A DNA stretch of 64,000 bases from RH-AL1 sp965277355 (GCA_965277355.1 CBDICN010000002.1:2275469-2339468); one strand, 5' to 3'; numbered from the stretch's first letter, positions 22,442 to 31,118 are shown. The notes: a model not told the origin generated them from the sequence alone. Program-made: numbers and translations.

Positions 22442-24571
22442 TTACTCCGCCGCCTCGTCCTTGCCTTCGAGGTCCGCCCCCGTCTCCTGGTCCACGACCC
22501 GCATCGAGAGGCGCACCTTGCCGCGGTCGTCGAAGCCCATCAGTTTGACCTTCACCTTCTGGCCTTCGCTCACCACGTCGGTGGTCTTGTTGACGCGGCC
22601 CTTGGCGAGTTGCGAGATGTGGACGAGCCCGTCCTTCGAGCCGTAGAAATTCACGAAGGCGCCGAAGTCGACGCATTTCACCACCGTGCCCTCGTAGATC
22701 TGGCCAACCTCGGGGTCGGTCGCGATCGACTTGATCCAGGCGATCGCCGCCTTGATCGAGTTGGCGTCGGAGGACGCCACCTTCACCGTGCCGTCGTCCT
22801 CGATGTTCACCTTGGCGCCGGTTTTTTCCACGATCTCGCGGATCACCTTGCCGCCGGTGCCGATCACTTCGCGGATCTTGTCGGTGGCGATCTTGAGCGT
22901 CTCGATACGCGGGGCGAACTCGCCGAGTTCGGCGCGCGCGCCGGTGAGCGCCTTCGCCATCTCGCCGAGGATGTGGATGCGGCCGTCCTTCGCCTGGGCG
23001 AGGGCGACGCGCATGATCTCCTCGTTGATGCCGGTGATCTTGATGTCCATTTGGAGGCTGGTAATCCCCTCCGCGGTGCCGGCCACCTTGAAGTCCATGT
23101 CGCCGAGGTGGTCCTCGTCGCCCAGGATGTCGGAGAGCACGGCGTGGCGCTCGCCCTCGAGGATGAGGCCCATCGCGATGCCGGCGGTGGGGCGCTTCAG
23201 CGGCACGCCGGCGTCCATCAGCGCCAGCGAGGAGCCGCACACCGTCGCCATCGAGGACGAGCCGTTCGACTCGGTGATCTCGGAGACGACGCGGATCGTG
23301 TAGGGGAATTCCGCCGCCGTCGGCAGCATCGGGCGGATCGCGCGCCAGGCGAGCTTGCCGTGGCCGATCTCGCGGCGGCCGGGCGAGCCCATCCGGCCGG
23401 TCTCGCCGACGGAGTAGGGCGGGAAGTTGTAATGCAGCAGGAAGCGCTCCTTGTAGGTGCCTTCCAAACTGTCGATGTACTGCTCGTCCTCGCCGGTGCC
23501 GAGCGTCGCCACCACCATCGCCTGCGTCTCGCCGCGGGTGAACAGGGCCGAGCCGTGGGCGCGCGCTAGGAAGCCGACCTCGGAGAGGATCGGGCGCACC
23601 GTCTTCACGTCGCGGCCGTCGATCCGGGTGCCGGTGTCCAAAATGTTGTTGCGCACCACCTTGGCCTGCAGGTCGTGGAAGGCGGCGCCGACCTCCTCCT
23701 TGGTGAACTTCGGCTCGTAGTCCTCGGCGAACAGCGCGGTCTGGACCCGCGTCTTCACGGCGTCAACCGCCTTGTAGCGCAGGGCCTTCTGGGTTATCTT
23801 GTAGGCCTCGCGCAACTCCGCCTCGGCGACGCTGGCGACCGCCGTCTCCACCGCCGAATGGTTGGCCGGCTCGAAGTCGCGCGGCTCCTTGGCGGCCTTC
23901 TCGGCGAGCCGGATGATCGCCTCGATCACCGGCTGGAATCCGCGCTGGCCGGTCATCACCGCCTCGAGCATCACCTCCTCGGACAGCTCCTTGGCCTCGG
24001 ACTCGACCATCAGTACGGCATCGTGGGTGCCGGCGACGACGAGATCGAGCGCCGACTCCTTGACCTCGTCGACCGTCGGGTTGAGCTTCAGCTCGCCGCC
24101 GATCCGGGCGACGCGGGCGGCGCCGATCGGCCCCATGAACGGCACGCCGGAGAGCGTGAGCGCGGCCGACGTCGCGACCATCGCCAGGATGTCGGGGTCG
24201 TTCTCGAGGTCGTGCGCCAGCACGGTGACCACGACCTGGGTGTCGTAGCGGTAGCCCTCGGGGAACAACGGGCGGATCGGCCGGTCGATCAGGCGGGAGA
24301 CCAGCGTCTCCTTCTCGGACGGGCGCCCCTCGCGCTTGAAATAGCCGCCCGGGATGCGCCCGGCGGCGAACGCCTTCTCCTGGTAGTTCACGGTGAGCGG
24401 GAAGAAGTCCTGCCCCGGCTTCATCGTGCGGGCGGAGACGACGGTGGCGAGCACGGTGGTCTCGCCGTAGGTGGCGAGCACGGCGCCGTCGGCCTGGCGG
24501 GCGATCTTGCCGGTCTCGAGCACGAGCTTGCGCCCGGCCCAGTCCAGGACTTCGCGATGGATATCGAACAT
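22442..24571 (-). CDS. pnp: Polyribonucleotide nucleotidyltransferase (PNPase)
   Basis: 709 residues: two RNase PH domains (about 10-140 and 310-445) separated by a helical domain, then KH (I-A-T-D-K-I-R-E-V-I-G-T-G-G-K-V-I) near 558-575 and S1 (G-Q-I-Y-E-G-T-V-V-K-C-V near 622-633). G-S-S-S-M-A-T-V-C-G-S-S-L-A-L-M-D-A-G-V in the second core is the phosphate/metal-binding active site region. PNPase degrades RNA 3' to 5' phosphorolytically and joins the degradosome. The ATG follows an A-C-A-C-A region rather than a strong ribosome-binding site; the M-F-D-I start is standard. Downstream of rpsO, the usual order. Confidence 0.97.
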   Translation of the reverse strand: MFDIHREVLDWAGRKLVLETGKIARQADGAVLATYGETTVLATVVSARTMKPGQDFFPLTVNYQEKAFAAGRIPGGYFKREGRPSEKETLVSRLIDRPIRPLFPEGYRYDTQVVVTVLAHDLENDPDILAMVATSAALTLSGVPFMGPIGAARVARIGGELKLNPTVDEVKESALDLVVAGTHDAVLMVESEAKELSEEVMLEAVMTGQRGFQPVIEAIIRLAEKAAKEPRDFEPANHSAVETAVASVAEAELREAYKITQKALRYKAVDAVKTRVQTALFAEDYEPKFTKEEVGAAFHDLQAKVVRNNILDTGTRIDGRDVKTVRPILSEVGFLARAHGSALFTRGETQAMVVATLGTGEDEQYIDSLEGTYKERFLLHYNFPPYSVGETGRMGSPGRREIGHGKLAWRAIRPMLPTAAEFPYTIRVVSEITESNGSSSMATVCGSSLALMDAGVPLKRPTAGIAMGLILEGERHAVLSDILGDEDHLGDMDFKVAGTAEGITSLQMDIKITGINEEIMRVALAQAKDGRIHILGEMAKALTGARAELGEFAPRIETLKIATDKIREVIGTGGKVIREIVEKTGAKVNIEDDGTVKVASSDANSIKAAIAWIKSIATDPEVGQIYEGTVVKCVDFGAFVNFYGSKDGLVHISQLAKGRVNKTTDVVSEGQKVKVKLMGFDDRGKVRLSMRVVDQETGADLEGKDEAAE

Positions 24572-25122
24572 GTGTATCTTCGTCTTTCGTAGTGGGCGAC
24601 CCGGAGGTGCGCCACGACAAGACGGCGAGAGGCTGTCGAGTGAGGCTTTGGCTCACCCTCGACCCTCGTTCCCGCGGAGCGCCGCGTCCTTCGACAGGAT
24701 GGTTGGCGCGTCTCGGAGGAGCAGATCGAGGGCTGGTTCGTGGTTCGAGACGCATCCTGCGGATGCTCCTCACCATGAGGCGCCGGGGGCAACCGGGTTC
24801 AAAATACACGACAGCGCCTGGCGATCCTGCCATGGCACGATGGGTCGATGGGCGCTTCTGGCCCGTGGATGACCGGCGGCCCCATGCCACCGGCGGAGTG
24901 CCCGGCACCGTCCAACAGGACGAGCCGGCGGAAACACTGGGACTTTCTAGCAGAGCTTGAGCCTGAAGGCGAGCGACCGGTTTCGAGAGGCGTAGACCTC
25001 AGCCTCACGCCCGGCGCGGCCTCGTACCTCGCGTCGAGGCGGCTCTGGCCGGTCGCGCCTGGATAGCCCCGCGCGGCCGACCCGGTGACGCAGGCGGGGC
25101 CGGGCGCGGGGCGCCGCGGCCG
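24572..25122 (-). other. rpsO-pnp intergenic stretch with a dispersed repeat
   Basis: About 550 bases, longer than the usual rpsO-pnp gap. At 24650-24783 it holds a repeat typical of Hyphomicrobiales genomes: TTCGAGACGCATCCTGCGGATGCTCCTCACCATGAGG-like sequence (read rightward at 24743-24780), whose core GCATCC-TGC-GGATGC (24752-24766) is a hairpin. A structured leader here could serve PNPase autoregulation as known in other bacteria, but I see no RNase III-type long stem next to the pnp start. No reading frame is credible. Confidence 0.55.
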
Positions 25123-25392
25123 CTAGCGGCGGATGCCGAGCCGCTCGATCAGCGCCTTGTAGCGCGGTTCGTCCTTGCCCTTGACGTAGTCGAGCAGCTG
25201 GCGCCGCTGCGACACCATCTTCAGCAGTCCGCGCCGGGAATGATTGTCCTTCGAATGCGTCTTGAAGTGGCCGGTGAGATTGGTGATCCGCTCGGTGAGG
25301 ATCGCCACCTGCACCTCCGGCGAGCCGGTATCGCCCGCCTTGGTGGCATAATCGCCGATGAGCGCCTGCTTGCGCTCCGCCGTGATCGACAT
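25123..25392 (-). CDS. rpsO: 30S ribosomal protein S15
   Basis: 89 residues, exact family length. The pattern M-S-I-T-A-E-R-K, G-D-T-G-S-P-E-V-Q-V-A-I-L-T-E-R-I, H-x-K-D-N-H-S-R-R-G-L and R-R-Q-L-L-D-Y-V-K is that of S15, which binds the central domain of 16S rRNA. AGAAAGG precedes the ATG. It heads the rpsO-pnp unit; truB, its usual upstream neighbour in this order, is not here. Confidence 0.97.
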   Translation of the reverse strand: MSITAERKQALIGDYATKAGDTGSPEVQVAILTERITNLTGHFKTHSKDNHSRRGLLKMVSQRRQLLDYVKGKDEPRYKALIERLGIRR

Positions 25393-25863
25393 CGGGTATC
25401 CTTTCTGATGGGAAGAGGCCGGAGCCTCGGGACCGCCCGGCCGGGATGTCGTCCAGCGGGGTGGGGCAGGGAGCTAACACGATCGCGACCTGAACGCAAA
25501 AGAGCATCAGTCGCGAGCGGAAGAAGGAACGGCCCGGCTACGACCCCACCGCCTTGCGCAGCAGAGCACCGAGCCGTTCCTTCTCCCACTTGTGGGAGAA
25601 GGTGGCCCGACGCAGTCGGGTCGGATGAGGGCGCCCGGCGTTGGCCTCGGCCGGCCCGCTCGCCTCTTCCGGCGCCGCCCTCATCCGACCCTTGCCGACG
25701 CAAGGGCCACCTTCTCCCGCCCGCAAGCGGGAGAAGGAGCCGCGCCGCCGCCACTTGAGCTTCTTGTAAGTTTGATCACAATCCATTGTGCCGGGGCCGC
25801 CTTGCGCCACGGCCCGCGCTCCCCACCTGGAAATCAATGGGGATCAAACCAAAGGAGCCAACG
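25393..25863. other. Intergenic stretch holding the REP pair
   Basis: The rpsO promoter must lie just right of 25393. Beyond it is the REP pair (25579-25740), and the last 100 bases precede the glycine-rich protein gene with its own promoter. Long open frames here come from repeat sequence and are not genes. Confidence 0.5.
25579..25740. repeat. Paired REP-like palindromes (family core GCGGGAGAAGG)
   Basis: Two palindromic units face each other. The left reads TTCTCCCACTTGTGGGAGAA, then GTGGCCCGACG, GTCGGGTCGGATGAGGG; the right is the mirrored form, CCCTCATCCGACCC, then TTCTCCCGCCCGCAAGCGGGAGAA. The same family recurs at 37193-37380, 59104-59262 and 61014-61168, with single units near 36495-36516 and 60083-60107. 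Confidence 0.88.
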
Positions 25864-26208
25864 ATGGCCAACGTTCTCAAGAAGACCTTCTTCGCCGGCG
25901 CGACCGCGCTGACGCTGCTTGCCGGCGTCGCTACCGTCCCGACCATGGCGGACGCCCGCGGCTTCGGCGGCGGCGGCCACTTCGGTGGCGGCGGCGCACA
26001 TTTCGGCGGCGGGCACTTCGGCGGCGGGCACTTCGGCGGCGGCTACTACGCCGGCGGGCGAGGCTACGGCCGCGGCTTCGGCGGGTATGGCCTCGGCGTC
26101 GGACTCGGCGCCCTGGCGGTGGCCGGCGCGGCGACCTGCGGCTACGGCTACTACAACACCGGCTACTGCGGCCCGTATGGCTACGGTTACGGATACGGCG
26201 CTTACTGA
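25864..26208 (+). CDS. Exported glycine/tyrosine-rich protein
   Basis: 114 residues from an ATG after AAAGGAGCCAACG. Signal peptide 1-31 ending T-M-A-D-A-R-G; the mature part is built of repeats of the type G-G-G-H-F-G-G-G (five or more), then G-Y-G-R-G-F and a C-terminal run of G-Y-G-Y. One C-G-Y-G-Y-Y-N-T-G-Y-C segment offers a possible disulfide. Histidines in the repeat might bind metal. A common type of Hyphomicrobiales surface or periplasmic protein with unknown role. Confidence 0.75.
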   Translation: MANVLKKTFFAGATALTLLAGVATVPTMADARGFGGGGHFGGGGAHFGGGHFGGGHFGGGYYAGGRGYGRGFGGYGLGVGLGALAVAGAATCGYGYYNTGYCGPYGYGYGYGAY

Positions 26209-26263
26209 GCGCATTGCGACGCACGGCTGATCTTCCCCGCTCCGCAAGGACTACCCGACGCAC

Positions 26264-26398
26264 GCATCTTGGAGCTCAAATCCCCTGTGCGAAGCACGGG
26301 GGAGGGGGGCCGAAGGCGGTGGAGGGGGCGGCAGCCGGGCTCATCTCAGCGGGGGCTTCGTTCCTGCGCCTCCTCGTCGAGGTTGACGCGGGGGCCGC
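26264..26398. repeat. Dispersed GC-rich repeat, copy 2
   Basis: Shares with 2496-2731, in the same order: ACGCATCTTGG, CCCCTGTGCGAAGCA with a G-run, GGTGGAGGGGGCGGC-like block, GGGCTCATCTC and CGAGGTTGACGCGG. The mirrored right arm of copy 1 is absent. Ends 14 bases before the cobI stop codon. Confidence 0.65.
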
Positions 26399-26411
26399 TG
26401 CCGGCGCGCGC

Positions 26412-27146
26412 TCACGGCCGCCGGCCGTGCCCGGGGATCAGGATCAGCGAGAAGTACGGCGCGACGTCGTCCGCCTTGTCGCGCAACGGCAGCACGACCT
26501 CGCCCTCCATCGTGCCGCGTTCGACGTAGATCGCCGCGTCCGTCAGGCCGGCGGCGTCGACGGCGTCGCGGACCTTCGCGAAGTTGCGCCCGAGCTTCAT
26601 GATCACGCTGGCGTCGCTCGCCATCAGCCTGGCCCGCAGCATGTCCGCCGGCAGCGTTCCGGGCAGCACGGTGAGCACGTCGTCGCCCCAGCTCATCGGC
26701 TGCCCGGCGGCGGTCCAGCAGCCGGACATGCCGGAGATGCCCGGCACGACGGTGACGGCGAAGCGCTCGCGCAGCCGCACGTGGAGATGCATGAACGAGC
26801 CGTAGAACAGCGGGTCGCCCTCGCAGAGCAGGGCGACGTCGCGGCCGGCGGCGAGATGGCGCGCGAGCGTCGCGGCGCTGGCCTCGTAGAACGGGGCGAG
26901 GCAGGCGGCATAGTCGGGATGACGGACCGGGATCTCGGTCGTGACCGGGTAGCCGAGCGCCACCTCCTCGCTGCCCACCGGAATGAAGGCGTCGGCGATG
27001 GTGCGGGCGTTTCCGCGCCTGCCGCTCTTGCAGAAATAGGCGACCACCGGCGCGGCGCGCAGCACGCGCACGGCTTTGAGGGTGAGGAGCTCGGGGTCGC
27101 CCGGGCCGAGCCCCACCCCGTAGAGGCGACCGGGAGACGTGGTCAC
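26412..27146 (-). CDS. cobI: Precorrin-2 C20-methyltransferase
   Basis: 244 residues from a GTG that overlaps the cobH stop (GAGTGA). SAM-dependent corrin methyltransferase fold: Y-G-V-G-L-G-P-G-D-P-E-L-L-T (9-22), C-E-G-D-P-L-F-Y-G-S (about 107-116) and V-V-P-G-I-S-G-M-S. It adds the methyl at C20 of precorrin-2 in the aerobic cobalamin pathway. Last gene of the DUF1636-cobH-cobI row behind the B12 riboswitch. Confidence 0.93.
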   Translation of the reverse strand: MTTSPGRLYGVGLGPGDPELLTLKAVRVLRAAPVVAYFCKSGRRGNARTIADAFIPVGSEEVALGYPVTTEIPVRHPDYAACLAPFYEASAATLARHLAAGRDVALLCEGDPLFYGSFMHLHVRLRERFAVTVVPGISGMSGCWTAAGQPMSWGDDVLTVLPGTLPADMLRARLMASDASVIMKLGRNFAKVRDAVDAAGLTDAAIYVERGTMEGEVVLPLRDKADDVAPYFSLILIPGHGRRP

Positions 27147-27775
27147 TCGCTGGCGCTCGCCAGGGCGTTGACGGCGGCGGCCGTCATCGCGCTGCCGCCG
27201 CGGCGACCCGTCACGACGATGGACGCGAGGTCGCACCGCGCGGCGAGCGCGTCCTTCGATTCGGCGGCGCCGACGAAGCCGACCGGGATGCCGATGACGA
27301 GGGCCGGGCGCGCCGCGCCGGCATCGATCATCTCGATGAGGCGGAAGAGAGCCGTCGGCGCGTTGCCGATGGCGACGACGGCGCCGGCCAACCGGTCGCG
27401 CCACAGGTCCATCGCGGCGGCGGTCCGCGTCGTCGCCATCGCCGCGGCGAGCCCCGGGACGCGGCCGTCGCGCAGCGTGCAGACGACCTCGTTTGCCGCC
27501 GGCAGACGGGCCCGCGTGACGCCGTCGGCGACCATGCTGGCGTCGCACAGCACGGGCGCGCCGGCGGCGAGCGCCGCGATCCCGGCCTTGGCGGCGCCCG
27601 GCGAGAACAGGATGTCGGCGGCGATCTCGACCATGCCGCAGGCGTGGATGATGCGCACCGCGACGCGTTCCTCCTCTGCCGAGAAACGATCGAGCTTCGC
27701 CTCGGCGCGGATGATAGCGAAGGAGCGGCGGTAGATCTCGGCGCCGTCGCGGATATAGGACAGGCCGCCGCTCAT
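27143..27775 (-). CDS. cobH: Precorrin-8X methylmutase
   Basis: 210 residues, standard length. Y-I-R-D-G-A-E-I-Y near 7-15, R-I-I-H-A-C-G-M-V-E (41-50) with the active His44, D-A-S-M-V-A-D-G-V and the C-terminal V-V-T-G-R-R-G-G-S. CobH moves the methyl from C11 to C12, giving hydrogenobyrinate. The ATG overlaps the stop of the upstream gene (ATGA) and its stop overlaps the cobI start, so all three are coupled. Confidence 0.95.
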   Translation of the reverse strand: MSGGLSYIRDGAEIYRRSFAIIRAEAKLDRFSAEEERVAVRIIHACGMVEIAADILFSPGAAKAGIAALAAGAPVLCDASMVADGVTRARLPAANEVVCTLRDGRVPGLAAAMATTRTAAAMDLWRDRLAGAVVAIGNAPTALFRLIEMIDAGAARPALVIGIPVGFVGAAESKDALAARCDLASIVVTGRRGGSAMTAAAVNALASASE

Positions 27776-28224
27776 CGCCCGGCGGCCGGCCGCGGCGGGA
27801 TTCGGGCGATGACGCCTTTCTTCAGGATGTCGGGGCGTTGTCCCCAGGCAATGAGCCCCTCCGATGCTTCGGCATAGAGCCGGGCGCCCTCGAGGATCGT
27901 CGCGGCGTCGGCGTCCGAGGAGACGCCGTAGACGTAGGTCCACTTGCCTTCGGCGGCGAAGCTGATGGCGACGCTCATCTTGCAGACGCTGAGGCATTCG
28001 ACCGGCACGATCGTCACGCGAGGGTCCGCGGCCTTGTTGGCGGCCTTGGCGCACAGCGCGTCGTAGAGCCGGGCGCCGGGCCGCGCGCCCGGATTGCCCA
28101 CCCTGTCGCGGCAGGTCGTGCAGACGTAGACCCGCACCGCCGCGGCCGCCGCGGCCTCGTCCGAGGCGACCTCCGACGGGATGTCTGTGGACGGGATGTC
28201 TGTGGACACGGCGGCGTCGCTCAT
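27772..28224 (-). CDS. DUF1636 family metal-binding-like protein
   Basis: 150 residues. The (2Fe-2S) thioredoxin-like ferredoxin pattern of DUF1636 is visible: V-Y-V-C-T-T-C-R-D (33-41) and V-E-C-L-S-V-C-K (76-83), with K-W-T-Y-V-Y-G strand later. DUF1636 genes are frequent in cobalamin operons and are thought to assist metal or redox chemistry; the exact role is not established. Residues 8-17 include a doubled S-T-D-I-P from a 15-bp tandem repeat (28175-28204). First gene after the riboswitch. Confidence 0.82.
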   Translation of the reverse strand: MSDAAVSTDIPSTDIPSEVASDEAAAAAAVRVYVCTTCRDRVGNPGARPGARLYDALCAKAANKAADPRVTIVPVECLSVCKMSVAISFAAEGKWTYVYGVSSDADAATILEGARLYAEASEGLIAWGQRPDILKKGVIARIPPRPAAGR

Positions 28225-28305
28225 CGGCCTGATCACCTGGGGCGGAGGGCGCGCCGCGTCGTGACGACGCTGGTGGTCCGGACACCCCGCCGGAGACACG
28301 CGCGT

Positions 28306-28510
28306 TGGAGACGGCAGGTTTCCTGGCTCGTGGATCGTCGCCGCGGCGCCGCCTTCCCGGCAGCCTGTCGCGCGAGCGGTCAGACCGTCCAGTGGCCTTG
28401 ATGGCGCCGAAGCTTCCCACTTACAGTTGCGGGGGCAGCTGTGGCTCGCGGCCCGGACATCGGGCACCCACATTCCCTCTCGAGCTTTCCCGGTGGAGAA
28501 AGACCGTCGG
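28306..28510 (-). promoter_or_regulatory. Cobalamin (B12) riboswitch
   Basis: Leftward RNA leader ahead of DUF1636-cobH-cobI. Recognised elements in order: A-A-A-G-C-T-C-G-A-G-A-G-G-G-A-A near its 5' side, GCTGCCCCCGCAACTGTAAG (about 28418-28440), GCCACTGG (28390-28397) and the B12 box AGCCAGGAAACCTGCC (28313-28328). Spacing and length (about 205 bases) fit the class. High B12 should lower expression of the operon. Confidence 0.95.
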
Positions 28511-28627
28511 AACGGAGCGGGTGTAGGGCGCGGGGCGCGGCCGTGTCAATGCGTGGAACGGCAAGGAACGGTGAGGCAGATCGCGGGATATGAGACGCGG
28601 GATACGACACATGGGTCCGAGGAGAGG

Positions 28628-29638
28628 GTGAGCGAAGCGATCTACGATTTCGGCGCGTTCGCGCACCATGGCGGCGCCCTCGACATGGCGCGCCGGGCGT
28701 TTCCGCGCGCGCCGCGGCCGTGGATCGACCTCTCGACCGGGATCAACCCGGTGGCCTATCCGATCGGCGACCTGCCCCTCGAGACCTGGACCCGGCTTCC
28801 GCAGGAGAGCGACCTGGCCGGGCTCGAACGGGTCGCCGAGGCGCGCTACGGCGTGCCGCCCGGGCTGGGCCTCGTCGCGGCGCCCGGCACCCAGGCGATC
28901 ATCCAGCGCCTTCCGGCGCTGTACGGCGGCGGCGACGTCCGCGTGCTCGGCCGGACCTACGGGGAGTACGAGCGCGTCTTCCGCGACGCCGACGTCCGGG
29001 TTCGCCGCGCGCCCTCGCTCGAGGCGATGGCCGGGGCCGATGTCGCGATCGTCGTCAACCCCAACAACCCGGACGGCCGGCTCGCCGCGCCGGGCGAACT
29101 GCTGGCGCTCGCCGGACGCGTCGGCGCCCTCGTCGTCGACGAAGCCTTCATCGATGCGCTGCCGTCGCAGGCGAGCATCGTGGGGCGGCTGCCGGCGACC
29201 CGCATCGCCGTGCTGCGTTCGTTCGGCAAGATGTACGGTCTGGCCGGTGTGCGGCTCGGCTTCGCCGTCCTGGCGCTGGACCGTGCCGAACGGCTCCGCC
29301 GCGCGCTGGGACCCTGGGCGGTGAGCGGGCCGGCGATCGCGGTCGGAGCGGCGGCGCTGAGGGACACGGCATGGCTCGACCGGACGAAAGCGCGGCTGGC
29401 GTCGGACGCGGCGCGCCTGCAGTTCCTGCTCGGTCACGCCGGCGCGGCGGTGCTCGGCGGCACCCCGCTGTTCAAGCTCGCCTCCCATCCAGCCGCCGCC
29501 GCGCTGTTCGCGTTCCTCGCGGCACGCGGGATCCTCACGCGCCCGTTCCGGGGCGAGCCGACATGGCTGCGCGTCGGGATGCCGGGAACGGAACCGCAGT
29601 GGGCGAGACTGGAGACGGCGCTGCGAGCCTTCGGCTGA
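28628..29638 (+). CDS. cobC: Threonine-phosphate decarboxylase (aminopropanol arm of B12)
   Basis: 336 residues from a GTG with GAGGAGAG just ahead. Class I/II PLP fold: D-L-S-T-G-I-N-P near 38-45, V-N-P-N-N-P-D-G (139-146), D-E-A-F-I-D (164-169) and the PLP lysine in R-S-F-G-K-M-Y-G-L-A-G-V-R-L-G-F. It makes (R)-1-amino-2-propanol O-phosphate for the nucleotide loop of cobalamin. Divergent from the riboswitch-controlled operon, so it is not governed by that riboswitch; it shares the intergenic region. Confidence 0.9.
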   Translation: MSEAIYDFGAFAHHGGALDMARRAFPRAPRPWIDLSTGINPVAYPIGDLPLETWTRLPQESDLAGLERVAEARYGVPPGLGLVAAPGTQAIIQRLPALYGGGDVRVLGRTYGEYERVFRDADVRVRRAPSLEAMAGADVAIVVNPNNPDGRLAAPGELLALAGRVGALVVDEAFIDALPSQASIVGRLPATRIAVLRSFGKMYGLAGVRLGFAVLALDRAERLRRALGPWAVSGPAIAVGAAALRDTAWLDRTKARLASDAARLQFLLGHAGAAVLGGTPLFKLASHPAAAALFAFLAARGILTRPFRGEPTWLRVGMPGTEPQWARLETALRAFG

Positions 29639-29673
29639 GGCTCTCGCGGATGCGCGAGGCTAACGCCTCGAGA

Positions 29674-30150
29674 CTAGGTTTTGGCGGCCGCCTTGGGCCG
29701 GAGCCGGACGACCACGTCGATGGCGGCGATCTCCATGCCCTCCGGCAGGTCCGGCACGACCGTCCGGTCGATCGTGACGGCCGGGATGTCGATCAACATG
29801 TTGGTGTCTTGCAGCAGGAAGTGATGATGGTCGCTGACGTTGGTGTCGTAATAGACCTTGGTCCCGTCGACGGCCACTTCGCGCAGCAGCCCGGCCTCGG
29901 TGAACACGTGGAGCCCGTTGTACACGGTCGCCAGCGACACCGGCACGCGCAGCTCCTGCGCCTCCTCGTAGAGCTTCTCGGCGGTGAGATGGCGATCGCC
30001 CTTGGCGAACAGCAGCAGCCCGAGCGCCATGCGCTGGCGCGTCGGACGCAACCCCGCTTGCTTGAGCTTGGCGCGAAGGGAGTGGACCGGGCAGCCCGCC
30101 ATCATGGCGTCGAAGCGGCCCTGCGCGGTCGTCTTGCTGAGGTTGGTCAT
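29674..30150 (-). CDS. irr: Iron response regulator Irr (Fur family)
   Basis: 158 residues. G-L-R-P-T-R-Q-R-M-A-L-G-L-L-L-F (34-49) begins the winged helix; S-L-A-T-V-Y-N-G-L (73-81) is the recognition helix; S-D-H-H-H-F (107-112) is the haem/metal histidine cluster, and the N-terminal G-C-P-V-H (19-23) is a haem regulatory motif. Irr represses or activates haem and iron genes when haem is low and is degraded on haem binding. Restricted mainly to Hyphomicrobiales and relatives. Divergent from fabA, convergent with cobC. Confidence 0.96.
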   Translation of the reverse strand: MTNLSKTTAQGRFDAMMAGCPVHSLRAKLKQAGLRPTRQRMALGLLLFAKGDRHLTAEKLYEEAQELRVPVSLATVYNGLHVFTEAGLLREVAVDGTKVYYDTNVSDHHHFLLQDTNMLIDIPAVTIDRTVVPDLPEGMEIAAIDVVVRLRPKAAAKT

Positions 30151-30518
30151 CGCAATTCTTCTGAAGGCCCCCGTCGTCTAGCAGAGCCGGCGGTGAGCCG
30201 TGGCGCATCATCTATAGGTTTGAGCGGCGCGCTCCGCAAGCGCGAGGCGGAACGCCGTTACCACAGTAGAGCCTCCGCGGCAGCCGGCCAAGCCGCCGGT
30301 CGACAGACCTCGACAGACCTTCGACAGACCCGGGCATCGGCCCAAAGTCACCGGCCAAAGTCATCGGCCTTCCCCGGCCTCGACACGCTTTCGGTCTCGC
30401 GGACGGCATGCTAGAGACCCGCGCGCGCTCGACACACCACATCTGCCCGGCGTGTGCGAAAGCCGTTGCGGCGATGAGCGTCCATAACCTGCCTCCATCA
30501 TCTTGCAGAGACCGACCC
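30151..30518. other. irr-fabA intergenic stretch with short tandem repeats
   Basis: Holds both promoters (not resolved by eye). Contains three copies of TCGACAGACC-like 10-mers at 30300-30330 and two copies of a 13-mer CCAAAGTCA(C/T)CGG at 30342-30367. A weak palindrome TTCTTCTGAA lies 10 bases from the irr start, but it does not match the Irr box well enough to claim. Confidence 0.5.
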
Positions 30519-31037
30519 ATGAGCGAACGCCGCTCCAGCTTCGACTACGAACACCTTCTCGCCTGCGCGCGCGGCGATCTTTTCGGCCCCGGTAACGCTC
30601 AACTGCCGTTGCCGCCCATGCTGATGTTCGACCAGATCACCGCGATCTCGGAGACGGACGGCGCCAACGGCCGGGGCATGGCGCGGGCCGTGTTCGACAT
30701 CAAGCCGGATCAATGGTTCTTCTCCTGTCATTTCAAGAACGACCCGGTCATGCCGGGCTGCCTCGGCCTCGATGCGCTTTGGCAGATGCTCGGCTTCTAT
30801 CTGGGCTGGCTCGGTCTGCCCGGCCGCGGCCGGGCGCTGGGCGTCGGCGAGGTCAAGCTGTCCGACCAGGTGCTTCCCACCGTCAAGAGGATCGTCTACG
30901 GCGTCGATCTCAAGCGCGTGTTCAAGTCGAAGCTCGTGCTGGGCATCGCCGACGGCTGGCTCGAGGCCGACGGCAAACGCATCTACGACGCCAAGGACCT
31001 GAAGGTGGGCCTGTTCCAGGCCGCATCGGCCGCTTAG
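30519..31037 (+). CDS. fabA: 3-hydroxydecanoyl-ACP dehydratase/isomerase
   Basis: 172 residues, normal length. The hot-dog active site has His in F-S-C-H-F-K-N-D-P-V-M-P-G (about 70-82) and Asp in L-G-L-D-A-L-W-Q (84-91). FabA dehydrates 3-hydroxydecanoyl-ACP and isomerises trans-2 to cis-3, the branch point to unsaturated fatty acids. The ATG at 30519 is the right family start. First gene of fabA-fabB-fabI. Confidence 0.96.
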   Translation: MSERRSSFDYEHLLACARGDLFGPGNAQLPLPPMLMFDQITAISETDGANGRGMARAVFDIKPDQWFFSCHFKNDPVMPGCLGLDALWQMLGFYLGWLGLPGRGRALGVGEVKLSDQVLPTVKRIVYGVDLKRVFKSKLVLGIADGWLEADGKRIYDAKDLKVGLFQAASAA

Positions 31038-31046
31038 ATCGGGCCA

Positions 31047-31118
31047 AGCGGCGCATACCTTTGAAGCGGCGCATACCTTTGAAGCAGCGCACACCTGCCA
31101 ACCAGCGCATACCTGTCA
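31047..31118. repeat. Four degenerate tandem copies of an 18-bp unit
   Basis: Unit AGCGGCGCATACCTTTGA at 31047-31064 and 31065-31082 (identical), then two diverged copies at 31083-31100 and 31101-31118. Sits between fabA and fabB with no spacers, so it is not a CRISPR. Confidence 0.88.

Noticed and set aside
24735..24785. tRNA-like GGTTCGA at the rpsO-pnp gap
   Set aside because: Belongs to a dispersed hairpin repeat; no cloverleaf can be drawn.
25788..27734. 648-codon plus-strand open frame
   Set aside because: Runs antisense to cobI/cobH and through repeat sequence; composition is that of a GC-rich shadow frame.
30130..30165. Irr-box-like palindrome at the irr start
   Set aside because: TTCTTCTGAA is too short and unlike the known element to claim autoregulation.
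31047..31118. Possible CRISPR-like array
   Set aside because: Units are directly adjacent without spacers and diverge; same for 52059-52121, which is coding.
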